64,000 nt of DNA from Sodalis glossinidius str. 'morsitans' (GTDB taxonomy: Bacteria; Pseudomonadota; Gammaproteobacteria; Enterobacterales; Enterobacteriaceae): the NCBI RefSeq assembly GCF_000010085.1, contig NC_007712.1, forward strand, positions 2,170,001 to 2,234,000, written 5' to 3'. The position numbers and the translations under genes were made by a program. How positions within the stretch are numbered: position 1 is the first letter of the stretch; every line of letters starts with the position of its first letter. Positions 9,206 through 20,272 of this stretch are shown here, in pieces. The notes beneath the pieces were generated by a model. It saw nothing but the letters and a program-made list of their open reading frames with translations, was not told the origin of the DNA and did not search any database.

Positions 9206-9416
9206 AATGCGCCACGAAGGGGACGTTGAGCTTTGTTGCACGCGAATATCCTGTTAAGCCTTGCATGAAAGCGAGGGGCTTTACTCTGCGGGTGTTTTTG
9301 GAATACTTTTGGCATACCAGAAAAACGCTGCTACTGCGCCACGTTTTTCCTCCTCTAGCAATTAGGCAAGAATGATGCCAGTGTGCCGTAGACGGTCAAT
9401 CGGGAGACAAAAAAGC

Positions 9417-10105
9417 ATGCTAATTGATTTAAACAGCTATATGGGCGAGAGCTTCGGCGTATGGACGATGGGCGACGATGCGTGCATTCTGGAAATAGTC
9501 AGCTCGGCGAATATCGCCTGCGGCTTTCACGCCGGCGATCCCGAGGTGATGCATAACACGTTGAGTCTGGCCCATGCCCGCGGCGTCGGTGTTGGCGCAC
9601 ATCCCGGTTTCTATGATTTGCAAGGGTTTGGTCGACGTCAGATATTAGGGGACAGCCCGGCGCAGATAGAACGACAAATTGTTTATCAAATCGGCGCCAT
9701 GCAGGCGTTGGCCAAAAGCGTCGGCTCCCCTTTACGCCACGTGAAAACCCACGGCGCGCTGGGAAATCTGGCGGCGGAAGACCCCGCGCTAGCACAGGCG
9801 GTGGCGCGGGCGATAGCCAGTGTGGATCGCGACCTGATCATGGTGGTCATGCCCGGTATGGAAACCGAGAAAGCGGCACTGGCGTTGGGATTGCCGGTGC
9901 GGTGTTGCACGATCCGCATCAAGCGGCGACGCGTATTTTGCGCATGCTGGAGCAACAGGCCATCACCACGGTCAGCGGGCGGACATTGCCGTCGCGCATC
10001 GACAGTATTTGTGTCCATGGCGACACGCCGGGGGCGGTGGCGTTGCGCACGCGGCTTGAGGAACAGGGCTTCACCATCGCGCCGATTCAGGCGGCCGGCG
10101 ACTAA
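9417..10105 (+). pseudogene. pxpA: 5-oxoprolinase subunit PxpA (LamB/YcsF family), broken
   Basis: From ATG 9417 the sequence is a good PxpA: MLIDLNSYMGESFG, SANIACGFHAGDPEVM, GVGVGAHPGFYDLQGFGRR, HVKTHGALGN. After ALGLPV (about 9898) some 20-25 residues are missing (the family's EAYADRAY region) and the frame shifts; the end (VLHDPHQAATRILRMLEQQ to PIQAAGD) continues at 9902-10105. The usual Asp of the NSDMGE motif is Tyr here. The product would be inactive. Confidence 0.9.
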
Positions 10106-10620
10106 TCCTTGCGCCGACGCCGGCGCGGCCATACGTCCGGGTTCACCAGCGAGGCGGGTGGTTCCCCGGCGAGGACCCGCAGTACGCCGTCTACTGCCGC
10201 ATTTGCCATCCGCGTCATCGCCTGTTCGGTAGAGGCGGCGATATGCGGCGTCAGCACCACGTTGGGAAGCCCCAGCAGTGGATTGTCCGGCAAAACCGGC
10301 TCCCGTTGAAATACGTCTAGCCCGCGGGCCAGAGCGGCGGTGGCGCGACCAATGGCGCCAAAGCCGACCACACCCCCACAGAGTACCCTGTAACTCCCGC
10401 AGTCCCCCCTCATATTTAAACGCGAAATGGCCGGCGCGCAGCGCGCTGTCCGCGGCGGGGTCCGTTTGGTCAGCGCGAACATCAACGCCAGCGCATGCTC
10501 AGCCACCGAGCGGGTATTCATTTACGGGGTATTGAATACCGCAACGCCGACGCCGTGAACGCCAATGGCACATAAAGAGGGCAATTGCGCCATTTCAGTG
10601 CGCGAAAATTGCCCGCTGCG
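10102..10620 (-). pseudogene. D-2-hydroxyacid dehydrogenase family remnant
   Basis: The leftward frame contains VFNTP, a TAA, then MNTRSVAEHALALMFALTK, a family signature of NAD-dependent 2-hydroxyacid dehydrogenases. The nucleotide-binding GFGAIGRATAALARGLDVF follows, and then REPVLPDNPLLGLPNVVLTPHIAASTEQAM. The catalytic middle between GLDVF and QREP is deleted and the N-terminal substrate domain is mostly gone. Its end touches the end of pxpA. Confidence 0.8.
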
Positions 10621-10624
10621 ATAA

Positions 10625-11237
10625 ATGGCCGCGACCACCTGGCCGGCTGGATCGTGCTGCTGATTACCATCGCCACCATCGTCTTGAGCTGGGTCGTCGG
10701 ATTTCTGGCCGTGTCGGCGAAAATGTCGCCGGTGAGGTTTTTAAGCGCCCTCGGGCGGTTCTATATGGTTCATCCGCGGCACGCCGGCGCTGATCCAGGT
10801 GTTTGTGGTGTATTTCGGTTTCCCGCAAATAGGGATTCTCCTGTCGCCGTTTGTCGCAGGCGCTGAGGCTTAACAGCGGCGCGTACGTGGCGGAAATTAT
10901 GTGCGCCGGACTGCAGGCCATTCCCCGCAGTCAGATGGAATCCGCCTATGTGCTCGGCATGAGCAAAGGGGAGGTGATGCGACGGATAATATTGCCGCAG
11001 GTGTTCCGTATCGTACTGCCGTCGCTGACCAATGAAGCCATTTCGACGCTAAAGAATACCTCGCTGCTGTCGACCATTACCGTCATCGACATCACGCTGT
11101 ACGCCCAGACCAGTATTTCCGCGACATTCCGACCGTTCCAGTTCTATATCGCCGCAGCCTTGATTTATTTGCTGTTGACGTCGTTATTGACCGAATTTTC
11201 CTCCTGGATTGAGCGGCGACAACACCGTTTAAGCTAA
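10625..11237 (+). pseudogene. Amino-acid ABC transporter permease (HisM/GltK type), broken
   Basis: The intact C-terminal half (10851-11237) has the typical permease coupling motif region EIMCAGLQAIPRSQMESAYVLGMSKGEVM. Upstream pieces in other frames read GWIVLLITIATIVLSWVVGFLAVSA, then FIRGTPALIQVFVVYFGFPQIG, both standard for the N-terminal half of polar amino-acid permeases. At least two frameshifts separate them. It belongs with the binding protein at about 12.0 kb; no ATP-binding subunit is present in the window. Confidence 0.85.
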
Positions 11238-11254
11238 TGTTAAGGACCTGAACT

Positions 11255-11975
11255 ATGAGTGTTTTACCGACTAACTCCCTGGAAAATCGGAGTTTTTGCG
11301 GCGTGCCGACTTTTATGCGCTTACCGATGGCAAGCGATCTGAGCGTGCTGGATGTGGCGATAATCGGTCTGCCCTCCGACGCCGGGGATGCGCTGGTGGT
11401 ACCGGGCTACGAAGAGGAAATGCTGGTACGTATGGAGCAGGTGGTATCGACGCTGGTGTAGGCTGGCGTCGTCCCCTGAGCCATTGGCTGCTATCATTCG
11501 GTGACGCTGGCGGAATTGCGCGCCGTCGCTTTGATTCGCACAGCGACACCTGGGATAAGTATTTTGCCGATAAGCGCTACAGCGCCGGCACGCCGTTTCG
11601 CCGCGGCGTGGAGGAAAATATCATCGATCCCGCGCACTCGATTCAGGTCGGGCGGAGCGTATCGCTGCCCGCACCGCAGGCCGTCCCACATTTATTACCT
11701 TCGATATGGATTTTGTCGATCCCGCCGCCGCGCCGGCGGTGGAAACCCCCGAAGCAGGCGGACCCACGGCGCGCGAGGCGTTGCTGCTGCTGCGCCGGTT
11801 GGCCGGTATCAATCTGGTGGGATGCGACGTGACCGAAATCAGTCCCCCCTACGACGGCCCTGGCCAGATTACGTCGCTGCTGGGTGCCACGGTAATGGCA
11901 GAACTGCTGGCCAGCGAAAACGGTAACCGCCAGCCGGTGACGCCCGCGCGCGTGGCAGGCGCCGGCAGGTCATAA
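11255..11975 (+). pseudogene. Agmatinase/ureohydrolase family enzyme, broken
   Basis: The start MSVLPTNSLENRSFCGVPTF, DVAIIGLPSDAG, the metal-site stretch FDSHSDTWDKYF, then ITFDMDFVDPAAAP and GCDVTEISPPYDGPGQITSLL are agmatinase-family motifs. They are spread over three frames with stops at about 11460 and 11478 and a shift near 11700. The normal HSV-type metal ligand region is partly lost. Intact members are Mn-dependent ureohydrolases. Confidence 0.85.
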
Positions 11976-12015
11976 ACCTTCCTTCCAATTTTTTGCAGCC
12001 TAGTGAGAGCCATCT

Positions 12016-12818
12016 ATGAAAATCAAGCGTTTACTCTGTATTGCCACGGTAGTTGCATGATGACCCCGCTATTCGGCGCCCGTGCCGCCGATGAGGGCCA
12101 ATTAGAACTCAAGCAGCCCGGTAAATTGTCGGTTGCGACCGAAGGTACCGATCCGCCTTTTAGCATGCGCAGCGCCGACGGCAAGCTGGACGGACTGGAA
12201 ATTCGCGTCATGAAGGAGGTGGCCAAGCGGTTACAGCTGGAATATGTACCCGTTATCACCAAATGGGATTCGGTGTTGGTCGGACTGCAGGCCAACCAGT
12301 TTGATATGAGCAGTGCCGCGATGGATATTACCCCCGCGTGGCAAAAAGCCATTCTGTTTTCTGACGGCTGGATTGAATCTGGCGGCCGCATTATCATTCC
12401 GCAAGATTCATCGATTACCTCGGCACAGGATCTGAAAGGGAAACGCATCGGCGCCCAGGTGTCTTCCACCTATGCGCAACTGGCGGTGGATCACTGCGCG
12501 ACGCTGAAAAATTATATTGATGTGACCGCGGTGGTACAGGATTTGGCTAACGGCAATATCGACGGCGTGATCAATGATTCTATTGGCAACGCGTATTTGA
12601 TCAAGGATATGCACTTGCCGCTGCGCCAGACGCCGGATTATGTCAGCCGGATCCAGAAAGGCTTTGCCTTTACCAAAAACAAACCGCACCTGGCGGCGCC
12701 GGTAAACAAGGCGTTGGCGGAGATGGTGGCTGACGGGACCTATGCTAAGCTCGTCACCCCCATCGTCGGCTTCGACACCTATCCCAAAGAGCCGGTCCGC
12801 TCACTTTTACAGCCTTAG
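12016..12818 (+). pseudogene. Amino-acid ABC transporter periplasmic binding protein with frameshifted signal peptide
   Basis: ATG 12016 starts a proper signal peptide (MKIKRLLCIATVVA) that stops at TGA 12058. Shifting one frame at that point continues smoothly as MMTPLFGARAADEGQ and then a complete SBP family 3 domain (LSVATEGTDPPFSM, VLVGLQANQFDMSSAAM, LKGKRIGAQVSSTYAQ, KGFAFTKNKPHLAAPVNKAL) to 12818. The mature domain is undamaged, so this is a very young lesion. A product from GTG 12003 or ATG 12057 would lack an export signal. Confidence 0.8.
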
Positions 12819-12960
12819 GTCTGCCAGGCCGTCGCCTGCGATTAAGGGGGCAGCGCGTCTGGATTGTCTGCCAATGGACGGGCCCTCGGCCTGCCTTTTT
12901 TAATCAGGGTATTGACGGTATGAAATGACGCAATGGATCCTCATAAAACAACGGGTGACA

Positions 12961-13553
12961 TGATGGCTGGACGGGAACAAAATCTCAGCGCCAAGGCCTA
13001 TGATGTGTTACTGAATATGCTTATCAATCGTGAACTTCCGGTCAATAGCATCCTCCAGGAGCGCCGGCTGGCCGATATGCTCATGATTTCACGCACGCCG
13101 GTGCGTGATGCATTGAACAAGTTGGAAAACGAAGGCTTTATCGGCCGCAGCGGCGGTAGAACGCTGGTGGTGAAGGAATTCTCTATTCGTGATCTTATCG
13201 AGACGCTGCATGTCCGGCGCACGCTGGAGGCGGAAGCCGTCCGTCTGGCCGCGGGCCGGGTGCCGGTGATCCGAGTCCTCAGCAGGATTGGCAGATAGAC
13301 AGCCAATTGCATCAAGCGCTGGCTCATTACAGCGGCAACGCCCTGTTAATGCACTATATTGAAAGCCTGCGCCTTAAAACGCGCATGTTCAATATGCGGC
13401 AGGTATCTGAACGTTTTATCAAAGGGCACCAGGAAACATCTGGCGATCATCGACGCCCTGCGCGCGCAGGATGCCGAGGGCGCCCGCGCGGCTGTCGCCA
13501 GCCATATCGATAATGTGCGCGACAGCATCGTGATACGCTTAAGCCAGATTTAA
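12961..13553 (+). pseudogene. GntR-family (FadR/FCD type) transcription regulator, broken
   Basis: The N-terminal winged helix is complete (QNLSAKAYDVLLNMLINREL, ERRLADMLMISRTPVRDALNKL, LVVKEFSIRDLIETLHVRRTLE). After AAGRVP the frame breaks near 13265, resumes as WQIDSQLHQALAHYSGNALLMHYIESLRLK, and shifts again near 13430 to KHLAIIDALRAQDAEGARAAVASHI. Two frameshifts disable the FCD ligand domain. It follows the binding-protein gene on the same strand. Confidence 0.85.
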
Positions 13554-13624
13554 CCGCGGCAACCGGCCACGAGCGCGGCGCCATTGTAGGGGGCGGACAA
13601 TCATCGCTCGCCTCTGGCCCCTTA

Positions 13625-13960
13625 ACGCGCATCGTGGGCCCTCTCGCTGCGGCTGGTGAGCACCGTCGGCGGTGCCGTCGAAATTGCCGTCGCAGGGTAC
13701 CGAATCGAGATGCGAACCGGTGATAACCGCCGGCGCCACGGCCGGCCGGGCAACGTCATGACAGGTTGAGCGCGGCATCGGTGGCGACGCGCAGCCCAAA
13801 CGCCTCAGCGGTGTGGCGCAGCAGGTCATGCGCCCGCTGCTCCCCTTCGCCATAGCTGTTGCGGCAAATGCCGCTACCGTCAAAGCTTAACGCATGAAGC
13901 TCAGTGAATAACCGCTCCGCCAGCGCAATATCCGGCGAGGGAAATGGGCTGGCGCTCGTC
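13625..13960 (-). pseudogene. Zn-dependent amidohydrolase (N-carbamoyl amino acid/allantoate hydrolase family), N-terminal fragment
   Basis: Starting near 13960 the leftward frame reads LAERLFTELHALSFDGSGI, then YGEGEQRAHDLLRHTAEAFGL. After a shift it reads ITGSHLDSVPCDGNFDGTAD, the first metal-binding motif of the M20-like amidohydrolase family. Everything downstream is missing. Only about a quarter of a typical gene remains. Confidence 0.75.
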
Positions 13961-14900
13961 ACCCCAACGCCCCGCAGGCCGCGATGATGCGCTCACAGGC
14001 CAGCGCCACCCGGTCGTCGGCAATGCTATAGGCGATACGGAAATGATGGGCGATGCCAAAGGAGGAGCCCGGTACCACAGCAACCTCGGCGTGTTCCAGC
14101 AGATAGGCGGCCAGCGCCACGTCATCATGCAGCGTTTCGCCTGACGGGGTGCGTTTACCGATAAGCGCGCGGCAATCAACGAATAGATAAAACGCGGCGG
14201 GCGGCATCGCCACATTCAGTGCCGGCGCCTGGCACAAAATCGATAGCGCCACATTGCGGCGTTGGCGCAGACGGCCGCACCATTCGGGCAGCAGGGTTTG
14301 TGGTCCGTTGAGCTCGGCCAGCGCGCGCAGCTCTTCCGCGCTATAAAGCGAAAGCGCCCCGGACGGATTGCCCGGAGAATTCAACAGCAGCCAGCGGCTA
14401 TTGGCGTTCAGCGCGGCCTCAAGACGGGCGGGCGTCAGTCCTGGTCGCCCGGCTCGACATAACGCGGCACGGAGCCGGTCAGCCGCACCATTTCGGGATA
14501 AGACACCCAATAAGGGGCAGAGATAATCACTTCATCTTCCGGTTCAAGTGTGGCTAACAGCGCATTAAAAATGATCTGCTTGGCGCCGCGGTACTGGCGA
14601 TAATTTGCCGTGGGGTGAATTCGAGCTGATTCTCACGCCGGAATTTGGCGATAATGGCCGCCTTGAGCGCGGGGTTGCCGCCGACATCCGTATAACGGGT
14701 CTGTCCGTCGTGCAGGGTGGCAATGGCCTCGCGTACGATAGGCTCAGGCATGTCAAAATCAAGCTCGCCTGAACTCATGTTGATGATATCGCGACCTTCT
14801 GCGGTCAGTTTGCGGGCAAGCTGGGAGATGACCAGCGTTACCGAGGGCTGTAACGCGCGCAGTCGCGTCGACAGTTGGTCATGAATGGCGTGGGCGGGCA
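13959..14900 (-). pseudogene. PLP-dependent class I/II aminotransferase, broken
   Basis: The N-terminus (AIHDQLSTRLRALQPSVTL, DIINMSSGELDFDMPEPI, TRYTDVGGNPALKAAI) is intact in one frame. It shifts near 14570 and again near 14500, reads LLLNSPGNPSG, then jumps to NVALSILCQAPALNVAMPPAAFYLFVDC. The segment carrying the PLP-binding lysine is deleted. The end shares a few bases with the neighbouring amidohydrolase start, as in a former operon. Confidence 0.87.
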
Positions 14901-15008
14901 TCCTGCTGTCATCCTGTGCGGGTGAAAAGTCTATTCTTATCTGGCTCCCGGCGGATGAATAGCAAATATTTCGATTGCCCACCACAAAAGATTTTGATGA
15001 ATAGGGCG

Positions 15009-15518
15009 TTACGGCTCTGCCGGCGGCTGCCGTGGCGCGTCGGTTTCCGGCGCGGTCGTTTGACGCAGCACCTCGCTGACCACTCGATAACAATCGTCGA
15101 TATGGCTATTTCCCAGCAGTTTCATCGCGCTGAAGCTTAGGCCTGCCGCCAGCGCCTGACCCAACAGCGGGACATAGCGTGACACCGACTTGGTGGCCAC
15201 CCTGACCCCCACGCGTTTAAGCGCATGGCTGACGGCTTCGTGGGTGAGAGTTTTGCCGATAAGACAACTGCCGACGCCGGTAATGGCGATAAAAGGTATA
15301 CTTCTTGCGGTTGGGATGAAGCTGCGCCAACTGCTGCTCGCTCAAGCCGAATCGCTCGTTGATAGCCGGCAGCAGCGCCAGCAGAATCGATACATCGGTA
15401 CCGATATCCAGGCCGGGCAGCGGAATGACCGAGGCCCCCGCGACAGCGCGGCGCGTTTGGTTACCATTTTGCGGCACGCTTCCCGGGCTTCATCAAGTTG
15501 TTGACGGGTTTCTATCAT
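15009..15518 (-). pseudogene. DUF697/YcjF-like membrane-associated protein, broken
   Basis: From 15518 the frame reads MIETRQQLDEAREACRKMV, shifts near 15440 to ASVIPLPGLDIGTDVSILLALL, and shifts again near 15300 to IAITGVGSCLIGKTLTHEAV and RYVPLLGQALAAGLSFSAMKLL. The small-residue-rich hydrophobic hairpin resembles the C-terminal domain found in DUF697 proteins. Two frameshifts make it a pseudogene. The family assignment is by pattern memory and only moderately sure. Confidence 0.65.
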
Positions 15519-15909
15519 AAATTGAGGTAATCCTGTGGCTTATCCATAGCGGTAAGTTTAGCAGGCGCAACGCGGGGGAGGCGGGCGGTAGCACGAGGTA
15601 TCCTATTGCAGCGATAGGTTGCCCCAACGCTACAGGGGCATTATCATCTTTGCACCCTCATTCGTATTCATACTTATTTTACTTATCTTCTCAGCCTGCA
15701 GGCTGATTTTTTTGCCCCGCTCCTGTTCGCGATGTCAGCGATATACATCGTCGCCCCTCCCGATCATAATCGCGCTGGAGTAGGGGATCGCCAGTATGGC
15801 AGGAAAACGGACGCAGACCATTTCAGGCGCCGGCGCGGTGCTTGGCATCGTGTTGAGAGAAGAACGAGCGGAGCACATTAGCCTCCCGCGACGACGGTAG
15901 GAGAAGGGA
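15519..15909. other. About 390 bases without a gene
   Basis: No credible coding region is visible between the DUF697-like remnant and yebV. The stretch holds a hairpin with a T-run at 15691-15713. Open frames on the minus strand at 15735-16118 are shadows of yebV and lack protein character. Confidence 0.5.
15691..15713 (+). terminator. Intrinsic terminator-like hairpin
   Basis: TCAGCC-TGCA-GGCTGA makes a six-pair stem with a four-base loop, followed directly by seven T. It points rightward, although no intact rightward gene lies just upstream, so it may be left over from a lost gene. Confidence 0.5.
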
Positions 15910-16155
15910 TTATTCGAGGCGCATGATCCAGGCATCATTGTCATGATCGTAATGCTGGCGGAACAAGATGTGCTCCTTCCCGTCGAGAAACGCCGGGATG
16001 CCGGTCTGCTCATCCCAGCCATCCAGCTGCAGGCACAGATCGGGATCGGATTTACAGGGGATGCTGACGATATTCTTGACCCGTTGATCATCGCCGCTGG
16101 AAAGGGTGGCATCGTCAACGGTAAAACTGCCGATTTGCACTGTCGTCTTGGTCAT
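15910..16155 (-). CDS. yebV: Small conserved protein YebV
   Basis: An 81-aa protein matching enterobacterial YebV along its whole length: VQIGSFTVDDATL, IPCKSDPDLCLQLDGWDE, then the end YDHDNDAWIMRLE. The function is unknown; in E. coli it follows rsmF and letB. The start at 16155 (ATG ACC AAG) fits the family; the frame extends further but without similarity. Here rsmF, normally its upstream neighbour, is absent, so yebV stands alone beside the broken letB. Confidence 0.9.
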   Translation of the reverse strand: MTKTTVQIGSFTVDDATLSSGDDQRVKNIVSIPCKSDPDLCLQLDGWDEQTGIPAFLDGKEHILFRQHYDHDNDAWIMRLE

Positions 16156-16325
16156 AAATAGGCCCCTTTTTCTGTGAGGTGAGAATGGCGTACTCCTGTG
16201 GCAAAGAGTTATTGCAGTATAGCGCAAACAGCACTAAAAGCTAAATTCTACACTGCTGGCGTACCTTCCGTACCTTCCCCCGGCTGCCGAAGGAGAAGGC
16301 CGCTATTGCCGGGCCGCCATACCCA

Positions 16326-18849
16326 TCAATTCGGCGGCACGGCGGTGCCCCAGGTTTTCCACTCTTGTTGTTCCTCATTGTGAAGCAGGAAATGCTTGCC
16401 CTCGGTAGCTTTTGGCGCCAGCGGCGGTGTCGGGATGGCGAAGGCAATGCCGCTGCGGATGAACTGCTGGAAGGTGCCGCTCTTCACGCTGCTGCCGGTC
16501 AGGCCGAATTTAAGATCGTAGCCCGATGCCAGCCAGAACACGGAATTGGTGCGCACAGGTGCTGATATTGACGGCTGATGCGCAGCGCCACATAAACCTG
16601 GTCAACCAGCGTGCCAACCTGCAGGTTGCCGGCTTCCGGCGTGTCTACCACAATATTCAGCCCATTCAGATAACGGGAATCGGTGATGGTGGTCTGCTGC
16701 AGTTCAAATTCGCGCGCGACGCCGCCTTTGCCCGGCTCAACGTTGATATACTGCTGTAGCAGCGTTTCCAGATGGTTGACCCCGGCGGCGGAAATTTCCG
16801 GCGTCATGACCGAAAAGCGCGTGCCGTTGCGGGCAAAAATCTGCACGTATTCGGGATACAATACCGCCTGCGCCAGCACCAGATTATTGCCGGGGGAGAG
16901 CTTCATCGTCTCCATCTGGTTGACGTCAATCCCCAGATAGCGGATAGGCATGCGCGGGGAAAGTTTGTTGGCGTCGTAGGTACGCAGCGCGATCTGGCTG
17001 CCCACCGCCCACGCGGCGTTTTCCGAGCCATAAATGTTACGCGGCGCGCCTTTTAACGCGCGGTTTAGCGGTGAAGCCTGTACCGTGAGGCCGCTGCCGT
17101 TAATTTGTAGCCGCGCGCCGCCTTCGGCCCAAAACACGCTCTTGTCGCTCAACAAATTACGGTATTTCGGCTGGATGTAAACATCGACTTTGAAGTCCTG
17201 CGGCGTAGGCCGCACATCCACAATCTCACCCACCTGGAATTTGCGGTAAAGCACGATCGAACCGGTCTGGATATCGGACAAATCGGTTGCGGTCAGCGTC
17301 AAGGTGGCGTAGGGCCTGTCCCCTTGAATGCCTTGTTCAGCCATTTCGCGATTGCCGTACAATGGATAGTGGCGGCTTTGCGCCGGCCCTTGCGCGCCCG
17401 GTATGACTTCCACACTGCCGTCGAGCCATTCCTGCGCGCTGGTACCCAATACCCGTACCCCGTCCAGACCGAATTTGACATCGACCCGGCAGTTAACAAC
17501 AAATTTGGTGTCTTGATGAATGAGGCCGGCGTACTCCGGCTTAACGGCGGTGCTGAACACGACCCGATCGCCCGTGAGTTGACGTGCGGTAATCTTGCCC
17601 ACCTGTATCCCTTTCATCGTCAGCGGCTGACCGGCGTCGATACCGTAGGTTTGTGGCGCGCTCAGGGTAAAGATTTTCACCCCCGGCAACTGCAGTAAAC
17701 TACGGTTGCCGTCGGGCACCGTGAAACGCTGCTGCGGTTCTCCGTCTCCGGGAATCAGCTCCAGCGTGGTGCCGGCCAATAAACCGCTGATATCGGGCTG
17801 GGTTAGCGAGAGCTGCGGCGTGGTCATTTCGATACGGGTACCGCTGCGCATCAAATCCGCTACCGACGGATTAAGCGTCAATTCGCCGTAACATGTTTGT
17901 CTTTTCCCAGGGTGATTTTCGTCAGCATTCCGACTTCCAGGCCCTGATACAGCAATGGTGTATGGCTGGCGCTAAGATGGCTGCCGTCTGGCAGGTCGAG
18001 GGTAATGATAACGCCGCGCTGGCTGTGGGCCAGATCGGGGTAAAGCCGATAATTATCGTCAGTGCTCGCCTGGGCGCTATTGGCCGGCGAGTCGAACGCG
18101 ATGGCACCGTTGACCAACGCCGCCACGCTTTCCATTTCTACCCGCGCGCTGTGAAGGTCAACATTGGCCTTCAGCCCGGATACATTCCAAAAGCGGCTGT
18201 CTTTTTTCACCAGATGGGTAAAGCGACGATCGATCAGCACGTCGATGGTCACCCCTTTACGGTTGCGGGCGATGTCGAAATCGTAGACTTTGCCGACCGG
18301 TAGCTTGCGGAAATACACCAGCGAACCGGTGCTGAGCGAGCCCAGATTGTCCGCCTGCAAATGCACCAGCAGCTCGCCGGTATTGACGCGATATTTTGGC
18401 TGGGTATCCAGGGCGGTGAAGTGGGTATGTTCGTTGCCCTTACCCGGCATCATACCGATGTAGTTCCCGCCCACCAGGGCGTCCAGGCCGGAAATGCCGG
18501 CCAGGGATGCCTTGGGCGTCACCAGCCAGAATTGCGTTCCTTCGCGCAGCGCGTCGCGCATATCGCTTTTGATGCTAGCCTCGACCTTAATAGTGCGCAG
18601 GTCATCGCTGAGCTTGATATTCTGTACGGTGCCGACCTCCACGCCCTGATAATGCACCGGCGTGCGCCCGGCGACGATGCCATCGGCGGAGACAAAATCA
18701 ATCGTTACGGTGGTACCGCGCTCTTGCAGGGTGCTATAGACCAGCCAGCCGGCAATCAGCAGGGCGATAAACGGCAGCAGCCAGAAAGGCGATATCCGGC
18801 GTTTGGTGCGGACCGTCGCATTAATCGGTGTAGTCGGCGTGTGTGGCAT
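16326..18849 (-). pseudogene. letB: LetB/YebT intermembrane lipid-transport tunnel protein, broken
   Basis: Three frames together make a full seven-MCE-domain LetB: 17878-18849 (N-terminal anchor ISPFWLLPFIALLIAGWLVYS and the first MCE repeats), 16540-17881 (most other repeats, with motifs such as VGKITARQLTGDRV and YRKFQVGEIVDV) and 16326-16556 (end, SVFWLASGYDLKFGLTGSSV). Frameshifts near 17880 and 16555 separate them. The intact protein forms a periplasm-spanning tube for phospholipids. It overlaps the end of letA by 29 bases. Confidence 0.92.
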
Positions 18850-20034
18850 GTGCGTTCCATAGCAAACGGCTGTTCAACCACTCAACAGCGAGAATTGTCA
18901 AAATCACGTCGGAGCCAAAATAGAAACCGGCCGGTCCCAGCATAAAGGCAAGCAGTTGATCTCTATCGACCAGCGATAGAGTAATGGCAATCACAAACAG
19001 ATCGAGCATGGGCCACCGTCCAATCCAGATAACGAAGCACAGCAGCCGGACGCGGGTCTTCATGCCTTGGCGAACATTGAAATGGATGATCAGCAGAAAC
19101 GTAAACAGCATAATGATTTTGATAAACGGGACCAAAATGCTGGCGATAAAGACGATGGCCGCCACCGCCACATTCCCCTGTGCCAGAGACAAAATGCCGG
19201 ACATAATCGTATCCTCGTTACGGCTCCCGTTGAGATAGATAATGGATATCGGCAGCACATTGGCGGGGATCAGCATGATAATCGCAGCAATGAGCGGCCC
19301 AGGCCTTTTGCAGACTGTGACGCTGGCGGAGGCGCAGCGGCGTATGGCAGCGCGGGCAGCGACCGCGGGCATCCGGCAGGCCGGTGAAGCGGCATCCTAG
19401 GGCGCCGCGCCGCCTGCGGGAAATAGGTGTGCCAGAGTTGGTCGGTGTTGAGATTGATTAAGGTCAGGATGCTGAGTAGGGTCAAAATAACGTAGGCGGT
19501 TAATCCTAGGCCGGTGGTCACGTCGGCGTAATCCTTCACCTTGATTGACGCTACGGCCATACCGACTAAATAAATATCGAGCATCACCCATTCTTTTAGC
19601 CGATGTAACATCAGCAGCACGGGGCGTAAATTCAGGCCCACCCGCTGGCCGAAATACAAATATAAAAGAGAAAAGACCAGTGTTGCGGGCGTCCCTACGG
19701 TGCAAAACGCCACCATACTGGCGGTGATGATATTGCCCTGTAGCGCCATTTGCCAAATGCCCTGTAGCAAATTGGCGCTAATGGGCGTGCCCAGCAGGCG
19801 GATGCTGATTAACGGTTCGGTAAAAGCAAAAGGCATCAACAGCAACATAGCGACCGCCAGCGCCGCCAGGCGGGTCATGCTCCAGTCGCGTCTGCGCACG
19901 ACCTTTGCCCGGCAGCGCGGGCAGCAGGCATCCTGATTATCGCTCAGGGCCGGCAGGATAAATAAAACATCGCATTCCGGACAGCGTTGATATTGGCCGG
20001 ACGGAAAGGCATCATGAATCGCGGTTATTTTCAT
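18821..20034 (-). pseudogene. letA: LetA/YebS inner-membrane partner of LetB, broken
   Basis: The first frame (from 20034) gives the zinc-ribbon N-terminus (RCPECDVLFILPALSDNQDACCPRCRAKV) and the first membrane domain. After HTYFPQ (about 19410) it is out of frame. The second zinc ribbon (GLPDARGRCPRCHTPLRLR) sits in another frame, and the C-terminal membrane domain (AAIIMLIPANVLPISIIYLNG to VEWLNSRLLWNAHA) in 18821-19300. At least two frameshifts are needed. It forms a pair with letB, and both are dead. Confidence 0.92.
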
Positions 20035-20272
20035 CGCGCGGCTTTTACGCCTCCCTCACACCTCATTTTTTCACCCTCCATGCCGCTGTTGTCGGGTTAT
20101 AATTACCGCTCGGCGAACTGCCTGCCTGGCAGGGCAAACATACCCGCCCGCGTGCGAACACTTTGTGAAGTCATAACGGATTAATCTTGTGGCTTTGGGC
20201 ATTTATTGCTTATTTTATAGAGGCTGATGTGCCGTCTGCTAACACAAAGATTAGCTCATTTAATGGTTTATT

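Noticed and set aside
15735..16118. A 127-codon minus-strand frame overlapping yebV
   Set aside because: It is a shadow frame of yebV, which has clear family similarity in its own frame.
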